Source: CAZDBA01 sp964503615
GTDB lineage: Bacteria > Planctomycetota > Planctomycetia > Pirellulales > Pirellulaceae
DNA: 7,628 bases
Assembly (NCBI GenBank): GCA_964503615.1
Contig: CAZDBA010000199.1
Location: 1 to 7,628, forward strand
Direction of reading: 5' to 3'
Below the pieces are notes generated by a model, which made no database searches, was not told the DNA's origin, and saw only the letters and a list, made by a program, of their open reading frames with translations. Of the stretch, positions 1-6,213 are shown one piece after another. The position numbers and the translations under genes are program-made. Within the stretch, counting starts at the first letter, position 1; the number at the start of each line of letters is the position of its first letter.

Positions 1-1287
1 CAGGTGGTTCGAGATCTTGGCAATCGCTTGCGGGAGTTGCGTGAGCCATTGGGAGAATTGGTTACCCTGGAAATGGGCAAAGTCAAAGCAGAAGGAGTTG
101 GCGAAGTTCAGGAAATGATTGACATCTGCGATTTCGCGGTTGGGCTTTCCCGACAGCTTTGTGGCAGCACCATGCATTCAGAACGGCCGGGGCATCGGAT
201 GTACGAGCAGTGGCATCCATTGGGTCCAATCGGAATTGTTAGTGCTTTCAATTTTCCGGTTGCAGTATGGTCCTGGAATGCAGCTTTGGCAGCGGTCTGC
301 GGAGACACGATGACATGGAAGCCTTCGCCGCAAACCCCTCTTACCGCGATCGCCGTGCAGCATATCTGCAATGAGATCATGTCCGATCACAATGTTTCAG
401 GCATCTTTAATTTGACGATTGGAGACAACAGTTCGATCGCGCCGCGAATGATTGCGGACGCGCGGTTGCCTTTGATCAGCTTTACCGGATCGACCAAGAC
501 CGGAAAAATCGTAGCGGAGAATGTCGGTGCAAGAATGGGTAAGACGTTGCTCGAACTGGGCGGCAACAACGCAATCATTGTTGAACCGGACGCTAATATG
601 GACTTGGCCGTGCGGGCAATTCTGTTTGGTGCCGTCGGAACTGCCGGACAGCGCTGCACTTCGACTCGACGGGTGCTGGTCCACAAGTCGATTGCGACAC
701 AATTGACCGATTCACTGGTCACCGCGTACCAGCAGATAACCATTGGCGATCCGCTTGATGCGGCGACTTTAATGGGACCGTTGATCGCCGAGCAATCGGT
801 GCAGAATTTTGCTTCGACGATTGAATCGGCTGTTGTGCAGGGTGGAAAAGTCGTATTTGGCGGAAATGTCCTTTCGGATCGACCGGGCAATTTTGTTGAA
901 CCCACAATCATTCGCATGCCATCGCAAACCGAGCAGGTTTACCAAGAGGCGTTTGCCCCGATCCTTTACGTCATGCAATACGAAACGCTTGAAGAAGCGA
1001 TCGGTTTGCAGAACGCTGTCCCGCAAGGTTTGTCGAGTGCGATTTTCACAACGAACTTGCAAACAGCTGAGAAGTTTCTGGCCTCAACGGGCTCAGATTG
1101 CGGAATCGCAAACGTGAACATCGGAACCAGCGGAGCCGAAATTGGAGGGGCGTTTGGCGGTGAGAAAGAGACCGGTGGCGGTCGCGAATCGGGATCCGAT
1201 TCATGGAAAGTCTATATGCGACGACAAACCAATACGATCAACTGGTCCGACGATTTACCGTTGGCCCAAGGTATTGAGTTTGGGTAA
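1..1287 (+). CDS. ALDH7-family semialdehyde dehydrogenase (alpha-aminoadipic/piperideine-6-carboxylate type), 5'-truncated by window
   Basis: NAD(P)-dependent aldehyde dehydrogenase that oxidises an aldehyde to the acid. The closest family is ALDH7 (antiquitin/AmaB), which oxidises alpha-aminoadipic semialdehyde in lysine catabolism. The frame is open to base 1, and roughly 75-90 N-terminal residues of a ~500-residue protein are missing; the GTG at 4 is not a real start. Counting from codon 4, visible signatures are the substrate/oxyanion Asn83 in FNFP, Lys106 in WKPS (cofactor binding), FTGS at 160-163, general base Glu184 in LLELGGNN, and nucleophile Cys218 in GQRCT. The 34-residue Glu-to-Cys spacing matches E268/C302 of canonical ALDHs. 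The C-terminal GAEIGGAFGGEKETGGGRE segment followed by WKVYMRRQT is typical of ALDH7 and is the main reason for this subfamily call. The active site is intact. No lysine-pathway partner gene is visible, so the exact substrate is inferred from family. Confidence 0.93.
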   Translation, partial: QVVRDLGNRLRELREPLGELVTLEMGKVKAEGVGEVQEMIDICDFAVGLSRQLCGSTMHSERPGHRMYEQWHPLGPIGIVSAFNFPVAVWSWNAALAAVCGDTMTWKPSPQTPLTAIAVQHICNEIMSDHNVSGIFNLTIGDNSSIAPRMIADARLPLISFTGSTKTGKIVAENVGARMGKTLLELGGNNAIIVEPDANMDLAVRAILFGAVGTAGQRCTSTRRVLVHKSIATQLTDSLVTAYQQITIGDPLDAATLMGPLIAEQSVQNFASTIESAVVQGGKVVFGGNVLSDRPGNFVEPTIIRMPSQTEQVYQEAFAPILYVMQYETLEEAIGLQNAVPQGLSSAIFTTNLQTAEKFLASTGSDCGIANVNIGTSGAEIGGAFGGEKETGGGRESGSDSWKVYMRRQTNTINWSDDLPLAQGIEFG

Positions 1288-1330
1288 CAGATTCGTGTAA
1301 GCGATCACGTGACCGTTCACGAACAGCGCA

Positions 1331-1443
1331 TTAAAAAAAGCCCGTTGGACGAGGCCTCTGAAGCGCCAAAACGTATGGCGGATGAAATGACCAGGGGCAA
1401 GGCAGTCACGTCATCGAAAATCAGCAGAGGCCTCGACGGGCTT
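1331..1443 (-). terminator. Candidate intrinsic terminator on the minus strand with long branched stem
   Basis: The arms 1338-1360 and 1425-1443 are complementary over 19 bp: AAGCCCGT (1338-1345) pairs with 1436-1443, and CGAGGCCTCTG (1350-1360) pairs with 1425-1435. A 4-nt bulge (TGGA, 1346-1349) is the only interruption. Read on the minus strand, the stem ends in a run of seven T (1339-1333), as in Rho-independent terminators. The 64-nt loop is unusually long and contains possible sub-hairpins (CGCCA 1364-1368 with TGGCG 1376-1380; ATGAC 1387-1391 with GTCAT 1410-1414). On the plus strand the stem is followed only by CTTCTAAC, so termination of the dehydrogenase transcript would be weaker. 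No minus-strand gene lies directly upstream on that strand. Confidence 0.45.
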
Positions 1444-1445
1444 CT

Positions 1446-1465
1446 AACAACTGTTGCCAGTTGTT
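1446..1465. repeat. Perfect 8-bp hairpin, 4-nt loop
   Basis: AACAACTG (1446-1453) and CAGTTGTT (1458-1465) are perfect inverted repeats around the loop TTGC. The hairpin starts three bases after the long stem at 1338-1443. No T-run follows on the plus strand, so it is not a textbook terminator, although it could stabilise the 3' end of the dehydrogenase mRNA. Confidence 0.5.
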
Positions 1466-1495
1466 GGTTCTCTGTATTGCACGCCACGTGCCAAA

Positions 1496-1528
1496 GCTGA
1501 TTTGATAGAGAAAAAATTACTGATCAGC
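1496..1528. repeat. 6-bp inverted repeat in the spacer
   Basis: GCTGAT (1496-1501) pairs with ATCAGC (1523-1528) around a 21-nt AT-rich loop that contains a run of six A. It is weak alone and is noted because it continues the chain of inverted repeats in this spacer. Confidence 0.3.
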
Positions 1529-1582
1529 CGCCGCTGTTCCATTCGGTTTTGAATTTAAGCCACGATTACCGTACTTTGCGGC

Positions 1583-1643
1583 CCGATCGGTCATTTTAAA
1601 AATCTTCGACTACTGCGACTTAAGTAGGTTGCTTGCCGATCGG
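1583..1643. repeat. Two copies of palindrome CCGATCGG enclosing a small hairpin
   Basis: The self-complementary octamer CCGATCGG occurs at 1583-1590 and again at 1636-1643. The copies can pair with each other. The intervening 45 bases carry a further stem, CTACT (1610-1614) with AGTAG (1623-1627), so the whole could fold as a stem with an apical hairpin. Alternatively the octamers could be paired protein-binding sites upstream of the lipid kinase gene, about 160-220 bases from its start. Confidence 0.35.
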
Positions 1644-1806
1644 ACGACAGAAACACGGAATTACCTGTTTGAAATTGGGACAAAGCCAAGCGAAAAGATG
1701 CAGCAAAATCGTACACTTGCCATGAAACCCCATTAAATGCGAGTGAAATGAGTGTTAAGTTGATTTGTTGATACTGTCCTTAAAACCCATCAGTTCTGTA
1801 TTCTGA

Positions 1807-2742
1807 ATGTCGATCGAGACGCTAAATCCTGATTCGAAGGCGGTTGTGATCTCGTCGAACCCGAAATCCGGGTCTGGAAACCGTCAAAGCCTGGTTGATC
1901 GGACTGCAGAGTTGTTGCGAGACAAGGGGTTTGAGGTCCACTCTTTTACCGATATCGAAAGGGTAGTCGAAACAGCTGGGACTTTGTTTGCTCAAGGCCG
2001 ATTGCGAACCGTCCTGGGAGCCGGAGGAGATGGAACGGCTGCGTTGCTGGCGAACTCTTTGGACGCGGAGATTCCGATTTCGATCTTGCCCTTGGGTACA
2101 GAGAATCTATTGGCAAAATATTTTGGTCTAACCGCGTCGCCCGAACAGATTTCCGAGTTGATCGCAGTCGGTAAATCGGTGCGATTGGACGCAGGCACCG
2201 CCAACGGGAAACTCTTCCTGATTATGGTCGGGTGCGGGTTTGATGCCGAAGTCGTCCAGCGTTTGCACTCGAAACGGACTGGGCACATTCGTCATTGGTC
2301 GTATGCACGCCCGATTCTTTCTGCGATACGTCGTTATCGTTTTCCCAATCTAAAAGTTGAGATCGACGGTGAGATTGTGGATCGAAAGAATAGCTGGGTC
2401 TTTGTCTTTAATGTGCCGCGGTATGCTATGAATCTTAGATTCGTTGACGATGCGGATTGCCTGGACGGGCGTTTGGACTTGATCACCTTCCGCAAACCCA
2501 ACCTGCTCAACGGGCTGTTCTATCTATTGACGATCTTGTTTCGAAATCACCGTGGTCGGAGGGATGTTTTTGAAAAACGATTCGAAACGTTACGCATCTC
2601 GTCCGAGAAACCGGTCCAATTTCAGATGGATGGTGATCCCGGAGGTGAGTTGCCCGTTGAGATTAAAGTTGTACCCAAGCGGGTGCGTGTTTTGGTAAGC
2701 GAAGCGTGGATCGCTGAAAACTTACCTCCGTCGACGAGCTAA
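1807..2742 (+). CDS. Diacylglycerol kinase/YegS-LCB5 family lipid kinase
   Basis: Predicted soluble or membrane-peripheral lipid kinase of 311 residues, normal for the bacterial DagK/YegS family, which phosphorylates diacylglycerol or related lipid alcohols with ATP. The N-terminal catalytic domain (about residues 12-135) shows the nucleotide-binding NPKSGSG (18-24), the hallmark GGDGT (73-77) and PLGTENLLAKYFGL (95-108). The C-terminal beta-sandwich domain (about 136-305) ends with QMDGDP (273-278), equivalent to the QxDGEP motif of YegS-like proteins. After GGDGT the usual N-E pair (GGDGTxNE) is replaced by A-A-L-L, and PLGT is followed by EN rather than xND. These look like subfamily differences, not loss of the active site. 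The ATG at 1807 has no Shine-Dalgarno; it sits 18 codons before the first motif and suits the family length. The gene converges on the PilZ gene with only 10 bp between stops, and no terminator is visible in the gap. The lipid substrate is unknown. Confidence 0.88.
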   Translation: MSIETLNPDSKAVVISSNPKSGSGNRQSLVDRTAELLRDKGFEVHSFTDIERVVETAGTLFAQGRLRTVLGAGGDGTAALLANSLDAEIPISILPLGTENLLAKYFGLTASPEQISELIAVGKSVRLDAGTANGKLFLIMVGCGFDAEVVQRLHSKRTGHIRHWSYARPILSAIRRYRFPNLKVEIDGEIVDRKNSWVFVFNVPRYAMNLRFVDDADCLDGRLDLITFRKPNLLNGLFYLLTILFRNHRGRRDVFEKRFETLRISSEKPVQFQMDGDPGGELPVEIKVVPKRVRVLVSEAWIAENLPPSTS

Positions 2743-2752
2743 AGCTGATCGG

Positions 2753-4099
2753 TTATTTCGCAAATTCTACAATGAACAGCAGGTCACTTCTGCTGAACCA
2801 TTGGAGTTGGCGAGTGATTAGTTTGCCTTGGTCATCTTTTAGAACGACCAAAGCTCCATCCGAGTTGACGAATTCGGCTTTGAAAGTTTCACTTCCCGTG
2901 TGGTCGGTCCAAGTTCGCAGGTTTTTGCTCTCTTCGACTTCACTTTCGGTTGTTGATGGAACAGGTTCCAACGTCAAGGGTTCGCTGTTTTTAGTTTCGC
3001 TGGACTGCTGAATCCCTTCATCGGATACCTCACCTGTTACATCTACGGGAGTGGCAGCAAGCTCAACGATAACGGCAGGTGCGTTTGCGATTTTTCTTCT
3101 CGGTTCAGCCGGTTCCCATGGTTCCATTGTTGAATCTTCGAAAGGGTCATTTGCGATCGGAGTTGCCTCAATGGTTCCTAAATCGGGAGTTTCCACATCG
3201 GGTGTTTCCTTTACTGGCGTCTCGACAACAGGGGTTTTTGAAACAGTTGGATTGGCTTTCTTCTCGGCGTCTCGAGCTGCTTTTTTGGCCTTGAGCTGTG
3301 CAGCTAAACTTTTGCCGCTCCTCTTTGGTTTTTGAGCTAGTTCGACCGTTTGCGACTTGGCAGCCGAAGCGTTTTTTGGTGAAAACAAAAACGACAAGGC
3401 GGGAACGCATATTGCCATAACAACAGCAGCAATAACTATCCAGCTTAGTCTTTTCACTGTTTTGGTTTTATGCACACAATTCAAAAGCGCGACGTGTGAG
3501 TTGGCTTCGACAAAGTTGCAACCGATAAGATAGCCATCGTCCGTTTCGTTTTGCCATCGAACTTGCGCAGCAACGACTTCACTATTGCCGTTTCCGTCTA
3601 ACATGACTTTAACACGTTGATCGATTTCGTGTTTGTTCTCAACTAACAAGCAAAAACCACCGACTGAGAAGTTGACGACTTTTGCAGATAGGCGGTCCAT
3701 GTTTCCTTCGGTTTGCAAAGAAACTTTATGGTTCACAAGAGTTCGGTTGTGCTGCCGTCGCTCTTTTCCCGTTTCTGCAACGATGAAGCCCATGATCTCC
3801 TGATCCAAAATCGGATCCAGAGAACAGCCAACTTCCCATTCGCCTCTCGAAACACTGCGTACATGTCGTGATGTTCCGATTCCATTATAAACATGTCCAC
3901 CGACTTCAAGCAGAATTCGAACCTCTTCACCGAACGGAACGCAAATTGGAACTCTAATCTTTAGCCCTTGGCGAGAGAGGTCAACTAGATCGGCAAAGTA
4001 CGCTTTTGAACTGTCGGAAACTGGAGCAACGATTACTTCCAATTGTTTTAGGTCTTCGACGCGGAATCGCTGTTCGCGTTTTGTAATCTTTTTTTCCAT
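2753..4099 (-). CDS. Tandem PilZ-domain membrane protein with C-terminal SHD1-like domain
   Basis: Protein of 448 residues from the ATG at 4099; a TTG at 4108 would add three residues (MCT) and is less likely. PilZ 1 spans about residues 8-105: its DxSxxG motif is DLSRQG (40-45), but the arginine motif is irregular (KREQRFR, 7-13). PilZ 2 spans about 112-210 with a full set, RRQHNR (114-119) and NFSVGG (143-148), so it is the better candidate for c-di-GMP binding. One hydrophobic helix follows at about 218-240. Next comes a Lys/Ala-rich segment and a Pro/Glu/Thr linker with ETP repeats (about 285-307). The last ~56 residues (393-448, starting NLRTWTD and containing GSETFKAEFV) resemble SHD1 (SLA1 homology domain 1) modules of planctomycete secreted proteins. 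Predicted topology is PilZ domains in the cytoplasm and linker plus SHD1-like domain outside. It is monocistronic; its promoter must lie in the divergent spacer. PilZ is confident, SHD1 moderate, and ligand binding is inference. Confidence 0.85.
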   Translation of the reverse strand: MEKKITKREQRFRVEDLKQLEVIVAPVSDSSKAYFADLVDLSRQGLKIRVPICVPFGEEVRILLEVGGHVYNGIGTSRHVRSVSRGEWEVGCSLDPILDQEIMGFIVAETGKERRQHNRTLVNHKVSLQTEGNMDRLSAKVVNFSVGGFCLLVENKHEIDQRVKVMLDGNGNSEVVAAQVRWQNETDDGYLIGCNFVEANSHVALLNCVHKTKTVKRLSWIVIAAVVMAICVPALSFLFSPKNASAAKSQTVELAQKPKRSGKSLAAQLKAKKAARDAEKKANPTVSKTPVVETPVKETPDVETPDLGTIEATPIANDPFEDSTMEPWEPAEPRRKIANAPAVIVELAATPVDVTGEVSDEGIQQSSETKNSEPLTLEPVPSTTESEVEESKNLRTWTDHTGSETFKAEFVNSDGALVVLKDDQGKLITRQLQWFSRSDLLFIVEFAK

Positions 4100-4442
4100 G
4101 GTACACAAACTTGGAGTTTGGAGTGTCTATTGGTAGGAGCTTGTTCAGCTGAAGAGTAGGTCGCCCTTACAGGTATGTCATTAAGATCAGTTAATTCGAA
4201 CGTGTTCAAACCTTGCCGATTGGTTGCGCTATTAACGATTTTGCAAAGGACTACGCTTGTTGGGTGCAGGCTTTAACGGTTGAAACGGAATTCCTTATTC
4301 TCACATTTTGCGGTTCATTGCTGAATCAACATTATCGATCAACTAACTTCTCAAAACTACGTGATCCCCGGTGTTGCTTAGCTTCTCCAAAGGGCTCACT
4401 GAAGTCTCGGAACTGATGCCGTCGGCGTTAGGGTTGGAGTTT

Positions 4443-4461
4443 AAGATTCCACGAGAATCTT
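4443..4461. repeat. 7-bp hairpin, 5-nt loop
   Basis: AAGATTC (4443-4449) and GAATCTT (4455-4461) form a perfect stem around CACGA. The stem is AT-rich and is followed by CTTG rather than a T-run. It sits mid-spacer, about 240 bases upstream of the secreted-protein start, so it could be an operator or a structured leader if transcription begins upstream of it. Confidence 0.3.
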
Positions 4462-4687
4462 CTTGAGCAGGTATGCAAACGGTCTAAACCTTTTGAGCGG
4501 ACTTTCTCACGGTACATTTCAAAGCGATTTCAAACCCGCCGATAGCTATTTTAGATCGTTGTATGCCAAGTAGTTGATGCGATTCAATCCGGCGTTCACA
4601 TCATAATTTTTCACAATCGCACCAGGAATCGAAACGAATGCAAAGGGTTTTTCAGGCGGCTGGATTCGAGCTGCATGTGCAACTTCT

Positions 4688-4694
4688 GAGGAGG
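4688..4694 (+). promoter_or_regulatory. Strong ribosome binding site fixing the start at 4704
   Basis: GAGGAGG is nearly perfectly complementary to the 3' end of 16S rRNA and lies 9 nt before ATG 4704. That start gives a protein beginning directly with a signal peptide, whereas the upstream ATG at 4638 would bury the signal behind 22 extra residues and has no such site. This is the only strong Shine-Dalgarno in the window. Confidence 0.75.
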
Positions 4695-4703
4695 TTTAAC
4701 TCG

Positions 4704-5966
4704 ATGCTTTTAAAAGCCATTCTTCCAATGGTGATGTTGCTGGGGTACCTGCCCTGTATTTGCGCCGCTCAATTCATTTTTCAAATTGACGATCCGCCTT
4801 CAGATCAACAGCCCGCTGAGGTCAACACTGAATCAACGGTTGCTGAACAGGAGTTGCCCCCTGCCCACTTGGCACGCAAGGCTTCGATTGAACGTTGCTT
4901 GGCTATCTACTACACGCGGCAGATCGATGCGGATGTTCTTCGTCCGTGGAGTTTGATGCACGGGTTAATCGCGTTTGGTGACCAATCGCGAGTCATTACC
5001 GCCAATAAGAGTGTCAAAGCCGTTGAGTATCTTTGTAACAACGGAATCGGCGATGATCGCAAATTGATGACGGTCCACAACGGTAAGCTCTATCTACCTG
5101 TTGGGCCAGGCTATCAGGGGCATGAGGGCCAACTACTTGCGATGCTGGCTCAGTCAGGTGTCCCTCCTGAGCATCCACTGAACATCGACGAACATTCGTT
5201 CACTGTCGCCGACTTAATCGAATATGAAAAATCGAATTGTCGGGATGCGACCGAACTTACGTTTAAGCTGATAGGTCTTTCGCACTACCTGGATAGCGAT
5301 GCTACTTGGACTAACGATTTGGATGAAACGTGGTCGATTGCTCGGCTGATCGAACAAGAACTGTCCCAGCCGATTGTCGGGGCAGCATGCGGTGGAACAC
5401 ACCGCCTGATGGGACTGAGCTATGCTGTTGTTCAGCGGGAAGCTGAGGACCAACCGCTTAACGGGCAATGGGCACGGGCGGCACGGTACATTACCGAGTT
5501 TCAAGAGTACACGTTTAGCTTGCAAAACAAAGATGGGAGTTTCAGTACTCAATTTTTCGAAGGCAGGTCAGATGCTGGATCGGCCAACACACGTTTACTA
5601 ACTTCTGGACATATTTTGGAGTGGTTGGTCTTCTCATTGCCAAGTGGCGATTTGGAAGATCCTAGATTGGAACGTGGCGTTGACTATCTGGTTAATTTGA
5701 TGATGGCGGCACCCGACTACAAATTAGACGTCGGTCCACGCGGGCATGCATTACGAGCTTTGGCACTGTATGAGACCAAGATCTACGGCAGTAGCGACCG
5801 AACTCAATTAATGCCCAAAGGGATTATTCGAGTCAAAGAAGCGGTCACGGCTCCGGTAGTTCAAGTTCAGCGATCACCGAGAGTTTCGCCAGCCAGCCAC
5901 AGTTCCACGAAACAGGGATCCAGCGCCAGTCGGACGTCTAGATTCCGTCGCTTTAATCATCGCTAG
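4704..5966 (+). CDS. Secreted alpha/alpha-toroid-like protein of unknown function
   Basis: Protein of 420 residues starting at ATG 4704 (an upstream in-frame ATG at 4638 exists). Residues 1-22 form a signal peptide: Lys4, a hydrophobic core, and a likely cleavage after C-A-A (20-22). The mature part is predicted to be mostly helical. It repeats a pattern of a His next to a small residue followed by Leu-rich helix: MHGLIAFG, GHEGQLLAMLA, GTHRLMGLSYA (231-241), SGHILEWL and RGHALRALALYE. LQNKDGSF (273-280) resembles the Q-x-x-D-G-x-F/W signature of prenyltransferase/squalene-cyclase-type alpha/alpha toroids. The usual catalytic motifs of terpene cyclases (DxDD) and lipobox-type anchors are absent, so an enzymatic class cannot be assigned. 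The last ~35 residues are a Ser/Arg-rich, low-complexity basic tail, perhaps binding polyanions or the cell surface. I do not recognise it as a named protein; the toroid fold is inferred from motifs. It is probably monocistronic. Confidence 0.8.
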   Translation: MLLKAILPMVMLLGYLPCICAAQFIFQIDDPPSDQQPAEVNTESTVAEQELPPAHLARKASIERCLAIYYTRQIDADVLRPWSLMHGLIAFGDQSRVITANKSVKAVEYLCNNGIGDDRKLMTVHNGKLYLPVGPGYQGHEGQLLAMLAQSGVPPEHPLNIDEHSFTVADLIEYEKSNCRDATELTFKLIGLSHYLDSDATWTNDLDETWSIARLIEQELSQPIVGAACGGTHRLMGLSYAVVQREAEDQPLNGQWARAARYITEFQEYTFSLQNKDGSFSTQFFEGRSDAGSANTRLLTSGHILEWLVFSLPSGDLEDPRLERGVDYLVNLMMAAPDYKLDVGPRGHALRALALYETKIYGSSDRTQLMPKGIIRVKEAVTAPVVQVQRSPRVSPASHSSTKQGSSASRTSRFRRFNHR

Positions 5967-6039
5967 TACGCGAAGAAGTCCTGCAAAGCTCCGAAGGACC
6001 GACAGCGCTTAGCCCTAGCGTCAGCCTAGGTGATCGTCT

Positions 6040-6059
6040 CCAATGATCCCCCTCATTGG
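6040..6059 (+). terminator. Possible weak hairpin terminator after the toroid-like gene
   Basis: CCAATGA (6040-6046) pairs perfectly with TCATTGG (6053-6059) around a C-rich 6-nt loop, 74 bases after the stop codon of the secreted-protein gene. No T-run follows (CGATCC), so it would be a non-canonical terminator or a 3'-end stabiliser. A weaker stem, CCTAG (6014-6018) with CTAGG (6026-6030), lies just upstream. Confidence 0.3.
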
Positions 6060-6201
6060 CGATCCTGCGACGTTTCTTCTTGTAAAAAGATTCTGAAACT
6101 CAGAAGGGAAGTTGCAATTTCATGGCAAGGTCGTAAGGATATTGGAAGGGGTAATTTCTTAGGGGCAATTTCTCGTTTCGTCTGTCCACCGGCGTTACGA
6201 C

Positions 6202-6205
6202 GGAG
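6202..6205 (+). promoter_or_regulatory. Modest ribosome binding site for the coiled-coil protein
   Basis: GGAG lies 8 nt before ATG 6214. It is short but well spaced, and supports this start over the longer overlapping frame that begins at 6030 in another phase. Confidence 0.45.
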
Positions 6206-6213
6206 CATTAGCC

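Larger units (their letters stand above)
1288..1806. other. 519-bp intergenic spacer rich in inverted repeats
   Basis: This spacer lies between the dehydrogenase and the lipid kinase. No convincing protein gene is present; the only same-strand frame (1309-1500, GTG start) runs straight through a long inverted repeat and has no recognisable domain. At least five inverted repeats fall in the first 340 bases: 1308-1321, 1338-1443, 1446-1465, 1496-1528 and 1583-1643. The final ~160 bases are AT-richer and should hold the promoter of the kinase gene, but no convincing -35/-10 pair could be picked by eye. Confidence 0.6.
4100..4703. other. Divergent intergenic spacer, about 600 bp
   Basis: This spacer separates the divergently transcribed PilZ-protein gene and the secreted toroid-like protein gene, and must carry both promoters. 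A 67-codon frame (4213-4416, TTG start) has no recognisable domain, ribosome binding site or conserved feature and is not accepted as a gene. A 22-codon in-frame extension of the downstream gene (from ATG 4638) is judged non-coding because of the ribosome binding site at 4688-4694. The only clear structure is the hairpin at 4443-4461. No convincing sigma-70 promoter pair was found by eye. Confidence 0.55.

Noticed and set aside
387..917. 176-codon minus-strand frame inside the dehydrogenase
   Set aside because: It lies opposite conserved ALDH coding sequence including the catalytic Glu and Cys, and is best explained as an antisense shadow of codon bias.
1338..1450. Integron attC-like recombination site
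   Set aside because: GTTGGAC (1344-1350) matches GTTRRRY and the element is a long imperfect palindrome, but the partner box is TTCTAAC rather than RYYYAAC, the two boxes are in the wrong order, and no integrase or cassette genes are present.
1309..1500. 63-codon frame after the dehydrogenase
   Set aside because: It has a GTG start and no ribosome binding site, runs through the long inverted repeat and hairpin, and encodes no recognisable domain.
2700..2760. Shared terminator between the converging kinase and PilZ genes
   Set aside because: Only a 10-bp gap separates the stops, and no stable stem or T-run could be found around it; overlapping 3' ends are more likely.
4213..4416. 67-codon frame in the divergent spacer
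   Set aside because: It has a TTG start without a ribosome binding site, Cys- and Leu-rich residues without pattern, and no domain or conserved context.
4574..4607. TTGATG ... CATAAT as a sigma-70 promoter for the secreted protein
   Set aside because: The spacer between the hexamers is 22 bases, too long for a normal -35/-10 pair, and no better -35 sits at the right distance.
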